DNA of 64,000 bases from Alternaria dauci (lineage: Eukaryota; Ascomycota; Dothideomycetes; Pleosporales; Pleosporaceae): NCBI RefSeq assembly GCF_042100115.1, contig NC_091278.1, positions 2,170,001-2,234,000 on the forward strand. The letters run 5' to 3'. Shown here piece by piece: positions 45,033-56,023 of this stretch. Every line of letters starts with the position of its first letter. The first letter of the stretch is position 1. Made by a program: the position numbers and the translations under genes. Under the pieces are notes generated by a model that ran no database searches, was not told the origin of the DNA, and worked only from the letters and a program-made list of their open reading frames with translations.

Positions 45033-46511
45033 GACGATCTATAGCGAAGGTTGTATTCCGTCCCGGCGCCGTCTCTCACACTCTTTATGTAAGTTGCCTT
45101 CTCTTCACCTCCACAGAATCTTCGATCTATCAATCGCCTCTACGATCACTGAACTGTGCTCCCGAATCTAGACCCCACAAGTTTCTTCGTCTATCAGCTT
45201 CAGCTCATCAAAATCTTCTCCGTAAAACGCCTCTTCGATTCGATAGTTCCGACGCTTTTTTCTTCAAGCCGACAACATGCGCTTCCAATATCTGGCTACC
45301 AATTCTGTTTTTCCTGACAGCCAATCCCACACGCGAATCGTGTTGTACCAGCCAGCCTACTACAGTGGGCTAGAAACCTGTCAACCAGAGGTACTTGATC
45401 ATCCCGCCTTACCACGACATGGCGTTTACACGTTTGCCAGGAACGTCGGAGACAAGGATGAGCGGATATTTCTCACAATGCTTCATGTACGGATGCTGTA
45501 GGGTCACCGGGCTGGATCGATGCTCGTTAATGCGAGCGCCTCTTCAAGAATGGAATCGATTGATCATGGGCATATTGCAAATGTTACACGCATTGTTATT
45601 GGTACGAGTCCTACGACTTCGTTGTGATATCTACGAGGGCTGACGTAGTACGCGGCATGTGCACAACATCTTTGGTACACATAACACGAATCTGTGTACC
45701 TTTGCTCGTCAGTCTTACCCAACTGCGACATTCCTTCCGCGGTGAAGTCGTACCATGTGTGGAAGCGTGTTGATAACGTGGAGGTCGATGTTGCGCAACG
45801 TCAACTTTCGGAGGTACTTCCTGGTCACCCCTCTGCTCGGCTGGTACTCGGCAATGCATTGTGGAGATGACCAATGCCGGGATGTAAACGAGGCAGGGAA
45901 TTTTTCGAACCTTGAGTCGGTCGTCCCGGTGAGACGGCGCGACACTTTAGCCACAGGTACATTCTGCACTAGCTCTTAGGTAACCGGGTTTTCTCTTTTT
46001 AGTACGGGCATTTCCAAATGTGATCATGGCTTACACTGCACACAGCTCAAATCCAATCGATGCTGTTGTGTTCCACAGCCCACATCGCCAGGTCGCCACG
46101 ATCGAGACGTTCATGGCGAGCTGCAATGGTATGAGCGATGAGCTAGTGTTGTTCAGACACTACAAACCTAGTCCTTGATGCAGTAACGAAATAGCAATGA
46201 GTAAGATTTGAGTACTGGATCAAAATAGTTTCCTCGGCTACAGTGTTCCAGAACGATTTTGTGGCGCAGAGCTGAACTCACAACGGGCGATGTTGTTGAG
46301 TTGTTAGAACAGCGAGTGCAGAATCGATATTCTGACTCTTTGTTCTAGGTACGTGGTGGAGATGTATGGGATCTTCAAAACAGCGAGAGCATCTATGTTG
46401 TACCTTCTTGTGTATAGATATCTCAGGTTGATGTTTTGAGTTATCTGTCCGTCATTACTCCTCTTCCAATCATCCTCCGACCAAGCCTGCAAATCACTAC
46501 CCTGCTTAATC
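45033..46511. other. Divergent interval, epimerase / GT2, about 1.5 kb
   Basis: Long interval between divergent ATGs. One short frame at 45277-45501 (74 aa, plus) has no recognisable features and is not called as a gene. Pyrimidine-rich tracts flank the epimerase start. Confidence 0.5.
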
Positions 46512-48494
46512 ATGGGGGTGACTACTGTCAATCCATTTATTGACGTGGATGAGATACTACCCATCAATTCTTCATCTCTAACCACTCTTGCTGTGGTGAA
46601 CACACCCGTACATCCTGCACTGCGTTCGCCAGCAAGCATCGTTTCTGATCACGACGACCTACCATATCCTCGGCCTGCTTTTCTTTCCTATCGCTCATCA
46701 AGGTCAGTCAACAGCTGGGACGACCAACCTCCGCCGTACCTATATGGTACACCTTCTTCCTCCACAACAAGTCTTCCTCAGTCCAGTAACGACTCACTTC
46801 CTCTCCGCCAGGGTGTGCCCAAACGAGACCGACGAAGTTTGGCTTTTCGCAGCTTCTTGGCTCTGAAGTGCAAGGTCTTCAACCATATCCATCCAAGGAC
46901 AATCTGGCAGATGATCGATATTCGCGAGGTGTTCTGGCCGTTCACTTGGAAGAAGTATATCGTCCTCTTCCTTGTGGCTTCGCTTGCTATCGGAGTTGCG
47001 ATATCGGATCACTACTTTGATTGGATCAAGATTTCCATGGAGATCACGCGCAGCAACATGCTGCCAGTACTCATCATAGTCATCGGTCTCGAACCGATCA
47101 TGATCACTGTCATTCTATTGGTTGCCCGTGTACCACCTCTTCACACTCCCGTCAGCCCGCCTATCGAGAGAGCTGCTCCCAACGTCGAACCGGATGTAGA
47201 GAAGGTCGTTTGCATTGTCGAAGCTACACCAGAACATCGCACTGCACTCGTCATCCCATGCCATAACAGCAACCATGACGCTACGACCAAGGTTCTGAAG
47301 AGCGCCTTCGTTCACTTCCGACCCCAAGACATCTTCGTCGTCGATAATGGCCGCACCAGGCATCCAGCCTCCCCCGAGTTCCGCAACTTCATTCGAAGAG
47401 AGCATCCCGATATCAACTATATTTGGTCGCCCATTGGTAGCAAGAACGCCGCACAATTCGTCGGTGCCATAGCAGCAAAGAACTACGACTGGATCATGAC
47501 TGTCGACGACGATGTTTCCATCCCAGCAACTTTCCGTCCACCGATCGACAAGATGGACGATATTACAAAGGGGTGTGCGTTTCCCCTCAAAGCTGTTGAT
47601 GCCAACGGCGACGTACCACTTTGCCTCGTTGCATGGCAAGACTGCGAGTATAAGATGAGTGGTCTCACCAAGCTTGCCGAGTCTTCCATCTGCGGCGTAT
47701 TGTATCCGCACGGTGCGGGCTGGTTCTGCGAGAGGGATACACTCATCGATCTCATCAGCAACTACCACTCCATCGACTTCATCGCAGAAGACGTCAACAC
47801 AGGTCTTTCGATGCAGAAGATGAAGAAGCGCATCGCGTTTGACGCAACATGCGTGCTCGAGACCGAAGTTCCTACCACCGTCCTTGGTCCAGGTCTCAAC
47901 TGGTGGAATCAACGATATCGTTCGTGGGAGATGGGTCGCCATGGCCGTCTCATCGCTTTTGCGGACCGCATGCTTCTCTCTCTAAATGGACAGACAACAC
48001 CGTGGGGTGTCTTCACTCAGAAATTCATTCACCTGTACTCTATTGCTACCATCATCGTAGACTGGATGCGTGTTCCTGTCTTCGTCACAATGGGCGGCGA
48101 TCCAAACTTCTGGCGACTTGGGCTTCCGCTCATGCTCGCGGCCACTGTACCCATCCTAGCTTTTAAATACCTCAACGCGCGGAACCGGCCAGATCTCCAA
48201 CCCCGGTTCTGGGCCGCCGTGACCTACCCTTTGTACAAACAACTGTACAGCCTTGTATCAATCTTCGGTGCTATCCGCGCTGTGATCTTCTACGCTGGGG
48301 GTCACAAGAAACCGAAGACCATCAAGACAATGATCAAGGACAATGATCGCAATGCCGTGTGGCTTGATCCTCGCTTCGAGAGTAATCCAGCTTACCTCGC
48401 TGATGAGGCCGAAGCTCTCCTCGCGGCTGCAAAGGATGATAGTTGTAATAAGCTGCCTGCCTCCGTGTACATATCACCGGCTTCTCTTCAATAG
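46512..48494 (+). CDS. GT2 membrane polysaccharide synthase (hyaluronan-synthase-like, Cps1/GT2 group)
   Basis: Intron-free, 660 aa. A polar N-terminus of about 150 residues is followed by two membrane helices (IVLFLVASLAIGVAI; LPVLIIVIGLEPIMITVILL), a GT-A catalytic domain with ALVIPCHNSN, TVDDDVS (UDP-binding DxD near residue 331) and AEDVNTG (catalytic ED near 424), then NQRYRSWEMGR (the Q/RxxRW product-binding motif near 465), and three to four C-terminal helices (IHLYSIATIIVDWMRVPVFV, LMLAATVPILAFKYL, LVSIFGAIRAVIFYAG). This is a processive type-2 transferase embedded in the plasma membrane that polymerises and extrudes a chain. Sugar donor and product are unknown. Related fungal GT2 proteins affect hyphal surface and virulence in cereal pathogens. 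With the epimerase next door, UDP-galactose or UDP-GalNAc is a reasonable guess for a donor. Confidence 0.9.
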   Translation: MGVTTVNPFIDVDEILPINSSSLTTLAVVNTPVHPALRSPASIVSDHDDLPYPRPAFLSYRSSRSVNSWDDQPPPYLYGTPSSSTTSLPQSSNDSLPLRQGVPKRDRRSLAFRSFLALKCKVFNHIHPRTIWQMIDIREVFWPFTWKKYIVLFLVASLAIGVAISDHYFDWIKISMEITRSNMLPVLIIVIGLEPIMITVILLVARVPPLHTPVSPPIERAAPNVEPDVEKVVCIVEATPEHRTALVIPCHNSNHDATTKVLKSAFVHFRPQDIFVVDNGRTRHPASPEFRNFIRREHPDINYIWSPIGSKNAAQFVGAIAAKNYDWIMTVDDDVSIPATFRPPIDKMDDITKGCAFPLKAVDANGDVPLCLVAWQDCEYKMSGLTKLAESSICGVLYPHGAGWFCERDTLIDLISNYHSIDFIAEDVNTGLSMQKMKKRIAFDATCVLETEVPTTVLGPGLNWWNQRYRSWEMGRHGRLIAFADRMLLSLNGQTTPWGVFTQKFIHLYSIATIIVDWMRVPVFVTMGGDPNFWRLGLPLMLAATVPILAFKYLNARNRPDLQPRFWAAVTYPLYKQLYSLVSIFGAIRAVIFYAGGHKKPKTIKTMIKDNDRNAVWLDPRFESNPAYLADEAEALLAAAKDDSCNKLPASVYISPASLQ

Positions 48495-49402
48495 GGTGTG
48501 TATGAGGAGAGAAGCGCGAAACAGACACCTACCCCACTGGTCGTTCTGGAGAATCCGTTGCTCATGCTTTGCTTGCATAGACTGATACCCTTTCCTTTGT
48601 GAAAGATCGGACGCATTGAGGACCTGTAAATTAATTTCAGTGTTTGGGTCACCAATGCTTCGTCGCGAAATGCACATGGTCGTCTTCGCAACGATGAATG
48701 GAGTGGTGAAGATGTGATTTGTAGCTTGCGCGACGCGACTTTTCGAAAAACAGAAGATCTAGCCTGGATATGGGCTAGCGCTCATGCACAGACCATCTTT
48801 GCTTCTGCTGCCTCCTTTCTCCCACGTCATCGATGCCTCATGAACAACAGAACTTCACCTGAGACCCATCGGCCCTTTGCATGCCACCCACAATGAGGTG
48901 AGACGTGGTCATCGCACGTTCACATTCGGCCATGGCTGGTTCGCTCTCCGGTATCCTCTCGCGACTGGTCGTCGTCGGTGTGAGTGCCGATGGCTAACCC
49001 CGCTATTCCACCCAATCTGTCGTTCGGCAGCCATTCTGGCTCCGAAGGGCTGAAGCTGACTGAGGTGCACAGTACCTAGTGCTGCTCTGGTTCCCCACAC
49101 AACCTACTTCCTGCCACTGCATCAGACGTGCGCAGCTACCGATTCTGGCTACGCGATGTAGTTTGCCGCTCGAGGAGGCCTGAAAGGGCTCAAGCACAGC
49201 AAGCGTTTCCGCAACCTGGCCGCCGCTGCGCGTCTGACCGGTCCACCGGGCCTGGTCTCCACTTCCCGGTACATATGTAAAGTCGCCAAGGCAAGGGAAA
49301 TATCCTTCTCCTTTGTGCTCATGGTCACTGCCTGTGTCTTATATACCGTTGCTACCTCTGGGGTTTGAAGCGAGTGTAACAAAGTACCAGAATATACAGA
49401 AG
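48495..49402. other. Intergenic, about 0.9 kb
   Basis: 3' flank of the GT2 gene and promoter of the carboxylesterase, with a TATATA box at about 49340. No gene recognised. Confidence 0.6.
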
Positions 49403-51235
49403 ATGGTCGCCGTATCCGAGGAACCAAATACATTCACATTCCATCATGCTGACCTAGGTCCCATGACAGGAGTCATTACACCAAGCAACGTTGTCCAGTT
49501 TCGCGCTGTGCCATATGCTACAATACCGGCTCGATTCAAGCAGTCTATGCTCGCGGAAACGCTTGGTGGTAAAGACGACTTCACAAAACATGGGTAATAG
49601 CCTACCTTCGTAGCCAGACTGGCTTCGAGACCTATGGTTATCTATCAACTCTGACAATCACAGTTACGCATGCCCGCAAGTATTTGGTGTCGACGTAATT
49701 GGAGGCGGGAATTTTCCTGGCGAAAGCTTTCCACCCGCATCCGACGAGTTGCAATGCGCTATCCTCCAGCTCAATGTGCCACTCTCGTGCCTTGAAGACC
49801 AAGCACCTTCGTCCAAGCTCCCCGTAATGGTCTACATACATGGTGGAGGTTTCGTGCTCGGAAAGGTCGATGAGCAGCACAATACATCCCTCATGGTCGA
49901 GCAGTCGATTCTTGATGGCCAGCCTGTCATCTCCGCAAGCATACAATATCGGTTGGGAGCGCTCGGTTATCTCGTCACTCCGGAACCTGGCAACACAAAT
50001 CTCGCTCTGCATGATCAGCGAAACGCGCTTCTTTGGATACAGAAATTTGTCTCGGGATTCGGAGGAGACAGTAAGAAAATTACCGTGTTTGGCGAGTCTG
50101 CTGGCTCCATGTCAATATGCAGCCAGATGCTATCTGCGCCTCCATCGTCGGGTCCACTCTTTCATCGAGTCATTCTATCGTCTGGCATCCTTGGGCCGAC
50201 AACAGCACCAATGTCGCTGGAGAATGCAAGAAAGACATACAAGGACTTCTTGGAAAGAGTGGGAATTGAAGAAGATGGAGAGGCTGACCTTGATCTACTA
50301 CGCCAGGTGGATGTGCAAAAGATTGTTAACGCATCTTCTGAACATCGTGCGGCTGGCGGTATGTGGCTTACCGTCCAAGATCCAGAATGGTTCGGTGATG
50401 CTGCCGGAGCTGTAACATGGGACCGCATTCCCGAGTTGCTCAGCAAGTGCGAGTGGGTCAACGAAATCATTTTGGGAAGCACAGGCTTTGAGGTGAGCGA
50501 ACGCTTTACCCTAATGTATTCGGCATGAGGAGTTTACTCAACGATTCAGGGCACTACTTTTATGCAGCAAATGGCTCCTGTCAGCCCAGACGCTTTTCTC
50601 AATGGCATTACGTCACAGTTAGGCAAACAAAGCGCGGAATTGATCGGTGAAGCTTATGGTGTAGCTCCACAGATCGACAAGAACTTGTTCTTAGCAGCAG
50701 GCGCACGCTGGATGGGCGATGTTGTTTTCGATGGTGGGCCACAACCAGTACCGTGCAACATGCGTCGCTAATTTTTGCAGCACCTACCCACCAACTAGCA
50801 CGATACCTTACCCAGCATACGAACAAGAAAGTATACCGTTACGTTTTCGACGTCCGTAACCCCTTCCCTACAAGTCCTCTTTGGCAACGAGCGCATCATT
50901 GGGTCGATACCTACTTTGTGTTCAAGACATACCAGTTCCGCTACCCGACTCAAAGACTGAAGAACATCTCCACAAAACATGCGCAAACCTGGATCGGATT
51001 CGCGAACGGGAATAAACCGTGGTATGAGTACAAGTACACCGGCAACGGCGATGAAGTAGTGATGGTAGCGGACGAGAGGGATGGTTGGGTTGAGAGGACG
51101 GTAAGCCAGCATGAGAAATTGGTTGACAACACCTGGCGGCGGTGCGAAGCATTGTATCGAAGCTGGGATAGTATGAGAGGTAAAGAGTTCTCACCATTTG
51201 GCATTGAGCCGATGAAGGCAAAGAAGGCAGCCTAG
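49403..51235 (+). CDS. Type-B carboxylesterase / lipase family alpha/beta hydrolase
   Basis: Four exons: 49403-49593, 49664-50492, 50550-50733, 50781-51235; 1659 nt, 552 aa. Motifs: oxyanion hole VYIHGGGF, then YRLGALGYL, NLALHDQRNALLWI and the nucleophile elbow FGESAGS (Ser about 209). The catalytic His is probably in AHHWVDTYFVF near residue 440. There is no signal peptide, so the enzyme is probably cytosolic, unlike the secreted type-B lipases. It hydrolyses carboxylic esters; substrates may include plant or fungal esters or xenobiotics. All three introns have good sites; the last (GTGGGC donor) is needed to bypass a stop. The GNAT gene follows in the same direction after 182 bp. Confidence 0.9.
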
Positions 51236-51417
51236 GTCACCAGGGCATAACTACAGTGCAATCATTCTGAGTCATATATACGCTAGGCGTTTTTGTGCTT
51301 AGCGGTGATTTCTGTTCACCAAAAGACTTTCAAGACTATCGTGTTCATAATCTTCTTGAGTCTATCAATATCTGCGCACATCCAGAACTTCAAATTAAGA
51401 TTCTCCAGAACTCCAAC

Positions 51418-52149
51418 ATGAGCCATCAAGAAATTCCAAGACCTTCTTGGCGATTCGCCCTTGTCACACCCCGTCTCATTATTATACCAACGCCGTTGGC
51501 CATCTCCATACCATCTTATGTCACTCTCTACGCTGACCTCCATGCCGATGCCGCTTTCTGCAGCATGGGATTTGGCAGCACTTTTCCCGCTCAGGAACGA
51601 ACCCAAGAACAGATGCAGGAAGTGATTGCCACGCGAGACATTGCGCGATCCTGGGACAAGAGAGCGATTGGTGACTTTGCGGTGGGCTGGCGACCAGAGT
51701 CGCAGGTTGAGGATCTTTCAGGCCGAAAGTTGACGGAAGCGAACAATACAGTAATTATTATCGATGGAAGCGATATGGACAGTGTTCGTCTGAGGCTTGA
51801 TGACGTCAAGTGGCTGGGTTATGCGGGCGTGCGAGATGCTACTACGACCTCTCTCCCCGCACGCGATGCCTCGGACGCTCCACTACCACCTTGGGAAGAC
51901 ATGGTTGAACTGCGTTACGGGGTCGTACCATCTTGCTGGGGTCAAGGCGTAGCTCGCGAAGCTGCGGACGCAGTGATGCAATGGGCGGCCACTGAGAGAG
52001 GCGTTAAAAGGTTTATTGCTGAGACTGAAAAGGAGAACGCGAGAAGCGGGAGAGTGCTGGAGAAAATGGGGTTTAAGAAGAGTGGTACCAGGTATTGGAA
52101 GGATGAGAATGAGTTGGAGTGGGAGAGGGATGCTGCGGATCTTTGGTAG
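51418..52149 (+). CDS. GNAT family N-acetyltransferase
   Basis: Intron-free, 243 aa from ATG 51418. The start is RFALVTPRLIIIPTP, typical of RimJ/RimL-like acetyltransferases (LxTxRLxLxP). Acetyl-CoA motif A is RYGVVPSCWGQGVAREA, and motif B is ETEKENARSGRVLEKMGFKKSG near the C-terminus. It would transfer acetyl from acetyl-CoA to a primary amine of a small molecule or protein; the target is unknown. It lies 182 bp behind the carboxylesterase on the same strand, close enough that their functions could be related, but each has its own likely promoter. Confidence 0.9.
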   Translation: MSHQEIPRPSWRFALVTPRLIIIPTPLAISIPSYVTLYADLHADAAFCSMGFGSTFPAQERTQEQMQEVIATRDIARSWDKRAIGDFAVGWRPESQVEDLSGRKLTEANNTVIIIDGSDMDSVRLRLDDVKWLGYAGVRDATTTSLPARDASDAPLPPWEDMVELRYGVVPSCWGQGVAREAADAVMQWAATERGVKRFIAETEKENARSGRVLEKMGFKKSGTRYWKDENELEWERDAADLW

Positions 52150-52827
52150 CCTACTGCGTTGGAGATGATAGTTTCAGTACAATACAGCGAGGCTGCTGGC
52201 TGTCATCTTGATACTGCGGACAGGAGGGCAAGCAACAGCAAACTTGGTAACATAATCTTTAGTTAGCCGTGGTGACAGCGACTGGTATTGAGTACATTGG
52301 TCGAGAGAAAACCGCAGGTCTCTTACCCTCGGCAAGCCGTCACCACAAGGTATTGAGGCTAACATATCGTAGAACCATATACCACCGCTACTGCTGCCCC
52401 TGCCGCTCCCTGTCTTCAAGTCGACATCAAATCGTCTCGTATACTTAAGAATGCGAGCAATGACCTTACTTTGTAATTGACGCGGGTGTGTCCTTCCCAT
52501 TACCAGATCAATGTATGAGCAGAAGAGCTATCTTGAAAAACATTCCGCCACTTGATAAGTGATGTGCTTTGGCATCGTGGATCACCAAAGTCGAGCGGGA
52601 ACGTTGAGTAGTGGTATAAGAAATGTTGCCATTATTGAGACGTTGATCTAGAATTGAATTGCCTATGATAGTACCAGCAAAGTGAACACAGAGATTGTAC
52701 ATATGCAGTTAGTTCAGGCATCAAGCTGGTGATATTTCCGTCGCTCAAGTGAAAGCTGCATTAGCTAGGCTGTATTCCAAAATATTGCTAAGGTTTCTAG
52801 CTATATGACATAGTTTTGAAAGTACCC
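52150..52827. other. Tail-to-tail intergenic region, GNAT / amine oxidase
   Basis: About 0.7 kb without a recognised gene. Confidence 0.6.
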
Positions 52828-55007
52828 CTACGCGTTTTTCGCATCGCCATCAAATAGCACACTCCTGTTCACCTCCTGTGTACTCGGTGCAACATCTAGT
52901 CCAGGATTCCTGTCAAAGAAATTGACCGGCTTCAGTTCAACCGCCATCTTCTCACATGGCATAACCGGCCAATCCTCGATTCTCGGATCATGTGTTGACC
53001 CGAACGTATACCAGACCACGATATCCTCATCCCTCACACTCGCCTCCTCCTTATCTCGAGTTCTTTTTTCAATCGCACTCGCAATCCCATCACCACCCAT
53101 AGACTGCATTGTGTACTTGCCTGAAGGGAACATCTCATCTTCGTGGTACCTTGTGACCCATACTGCATGCTTGCCGTACTCGGAGCGCCGAGCATGGAAG
53201 GATGAAGGATGCGCGAGAAGCATCTGGCTGTATGAGGGATGTAGCTTAAAGCCTACTGGCGTCTGTGTTATGGGGTTGGTTTTCGCTTCGTTGATGATCT
53301 TGAAGACGCGATTCTTGGTCAGATCAAGGTCGAATCCACCTTCCCTTTCGATATAACTGCTACGAGTCTCATACCCGACACCGAAGGGGTTGTGCACATC
53401 AGGATCATCGATAGGCATCGCGTGCGACTCTTCGATTACGACTGAGTTCTTCTGGCCTTCAATAGCAGGGTCTATGCGTAAGCAGAAAAGGTGTTGATGG
53501 TATGGTGCAAGCACGCCGGGCGCTACGATGGTACCAAAAGGCGGTTTGGGCTCACCGAGAGCAATGGGTGTGGTGGAGAGGATACCAGTTGCCCGAACTT
53601 CGTATTTGATCGACGCATCTTGGCTGAAATGAAAGGCGAAGATATATTCGTAGTTGCTTACAGTGATGATCGCTTGTAAGACGAGGATACGCGAGCGTGT
53701 CACTACGGCATGTCCCGTGCGGAAATTCGTATGCTTCCAAAGTATGCCATCATCCTGCTCATGTAGGCAGACTACGTTTGGCAGTTTTAGTGGAAGGCCG
53801 GAGGAGGTATTGTGCCAGCCATCAAAGTACTTGATAGTGCCTGCTTCGTTGTCAGTTTTGCCAAAGCTCTCAATGATGTAACGAGACCTACCAAGGCAAT
53901 CACAGCCCAATCGCAGATTATTTGCATTGATACCTGCATCATCATTCCCCAAGTCGAATGCTCCTTTTCTTGGATACGGAGCTCTGGGATCTCCATAAGG
54001 TACAAACATCTCGGCCAAAGATAAGCGGTAAAATAGGTTCCGTCCATCGTATCGAATGTCGTGCAAAGTCAGACCTTCGCGATAATTGAATCCTACCCTG
54101 AAGGCCCAATTCTCCCAACTAACCCTCTGGCCATCGACCTGGAATGATGGACCTTCTGGCTGAACAACCCGGTACGGTTTTGTAGTGCCACGAGGAATGG
54201 GTCGTAGATCGGGATGATACTCGCTCGCGTCTGTGGCATGTATTTTTTGCCGATCAAAAGGGCGTATCTCATTGTGAATCTGTTCGTTGGCTGAAGTAGG
54301 TAGGCGGTAGATTTTGGTAACTTCCAGATCTTCAGAGACTTCGGCACAGATGTCGAGTGGGTAGGCGTAGTAATTCGCGTCTGGGTGGGTGGTGAGTCGA
54401 AGGTAAAACCAGCACTAAAGTTGGAGTGAGCGCTATTGATATCTGGTATAGAAAGTTCAAAGCAATAATACCATTGAGATGCGACGAGACATGTCATTTG
54501 AGCCGTCAGTAGCATAAGCCCATGGTTCAACAATCACAGACGCTCCTTTTGGTAGACCGAGGTTCTTGATCTCTTCCTGCACTTTAATATTGGCCAAGCA
54601 TGCTTCTTCAACCTCTTTCATATACGCCGCGTCGATATATGAGTGTTTGCCTTGGAGATGTTGTTTCTCGATGACGTCACCACTGTCGATGGCAATGATG
54701 AGTTCGATCAGATTGTTCGCACCGTTCTTGCTTTTCACAAGTATCTCCACGCGAGCACACCGACTGATGTTCGGCAGTGTATAATCACGTCGATGTTCCG
54801 TTTCGAGGTACGTGACGAGCTCGTCCTTTGGAGGCTCTCTCAACGTGATGACCCTAAAGTTTAAAGCTTGATCTTCGAACAATGATCTAACCGCATTGGC
54901 CACCTTTCTCCACATCAACATACAACCAGGAAGACTGTGTATTTATGACCAACCTTGATTATTTCTTCCGGCGTAAGCGGGTCAAGCGGATGGGGTGTGG
55001 GCGCCAT
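52828..55007 (-). CDS. Copper amine oxidase
   Basis: Three exons, 54954-55007, 54472-54903 and 52828-54414, total 2073 nt, 690 aa. Start MAPTPHPLDPLTPEEI is the usual opening of fungal CuAOs. N2/N3 domains follow, then the C-terminal catalytic beta-sandwich: catalytic-base region YGDPRAPYPRKGAFDLG, GCDCLG, the TPQ cofactor motif VSNYEY (Tyr about 417, modified autocatalytically to topaquinone), copper-ligand histidines in APYHQHLFCLRID, and a third His near the WPVMPCEK region. The enzyme oxidises primary amines to aldehydes with release of NH3 and H2O2, for nitrogen use. There is no signal peptide and no PTS1; the C-terminus is DGDAKNA. The promoter carries a triplicated 12-bp motif 200-275 bp upstream of the ATG. 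Confidence 0.94.
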
Positions 55008-56023
55008 AGTTTTGTCCTGTAGACACTCGAAGCGCAAGCGTATTTGGAGCACAAGAAAATGATCTAAATACTCTATTTTACAAGAACGAACGGAACGGAG
55101 ATCATTATATAGCGACATCAGGTCTTGGTGATCTCTGATACGAGGTTCATTGTGATTGGCCAGGTGCGACTCCGGATGTGTAGCGCGGAACGCTTCGCCT
55201 GCGCCTACCTCCAAAGGTTCGCCTCGGACATCATCACCTCCAAAGGTAACAAGCATTTCCACAACACCACACCTCCAAAGGTAACCCGGAGAGGGGTTCC
55301 CATACCAAATCTGCACAATCAGCATACAGTGAAAAGTATGACGCTTGTTACGTAACTCATTCTTAGTCTGCGGTGTAATACTTTCGATTTGCCATGGCTC
55401 AGCCGACCAGGAAAACGAGGCTACTTAGGTACTAACTTGCAGTTGGCATCACAATCATTAACCAAGGAAATTTCTTTCCTCTCAAAGTATAACAACCAAC
55501 ATATTTTTGATGATAATACTGGTGAAAGGACTATATACGTCTCTCTTCTCTACACTTTGTGATACGCCGTGCCTCACAGCGTTATAGCACCGGCGTAGAG
55601 AATCTTACCGTTGATCGTAAAGCTTACATTATTATCCATTTCATGCATGGCGCAACAATGCGATTCGCGAAAGAGAATACGACACAACCAGTTCCACGCG
55701 CGGTCAGTGGTAGCGAACTATTTCGGATGACGTGTGCACAGCTCGTCCGCAAAGCGTAAATGCTCGCAGTGAAAAGCCCGAGTGAATATACCATTACTTC
55801 GCCTCATACTATGATTCATTGCTGTGGTTTCTGCCTAGGTACTAGGTTGACCCTCGCCTGCGATCGTGTCTGCTCACAAATACGTTTTCCCTGTTCTGCA
55901 TACCACTGTATTATACACCTGCACTCTTGTTTTGGTTGAAGACGGAACATCACTGTATTGCAAAACTAGTAACTAGCCAACCCCAAATCCTTCAAGCTAT
56001 TTCTAAAATGCCATTCAGCTATC
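55008..56023. other. Intergenic, about 1 kb
   Basis: Divergent interval between the amine oxidase and the broken 2EXR-like gene. Apart from the triplicated motif I see nothing; the right part is AT-rich. Confidence 0.6.
55207..55282 (+). promoter_or_regulatory. Three copies of ACCTCCAAAGGT upstream of the amine oxidase
   Basis: Identical 12-mers at 55207-55218, 55236-55247 and 55271-55282, starts 29 and 35 bp apart. Each is an imperfect palindrome (ACCT-N4-AGGT). They lie 200-275 bp upstream of the amine-oxidase ATG on a stretch without a gene. The arrangement fits binding sites for a dimeric or cooperative transcription factor; the factor is not known. Confidence 0.6.

Noticed and set aside
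45277..45501. 74-codon plus-strand frame between epimerase and GT2 genes
   Set aside because: No features, no splice extension; too short to support.
47115..47942. 275-codon frame antisense to the GT2 synthase
   Set aside because: Shadow of a well-supported coding region on the plus strand; no independent motifs.
50734..50780. Apparent premature stop in the carboxylesterase
   Set aside because: Explained by a 47-bp intron with GTGGGC donor, CTAAT branch point and TGCAG acceptor.
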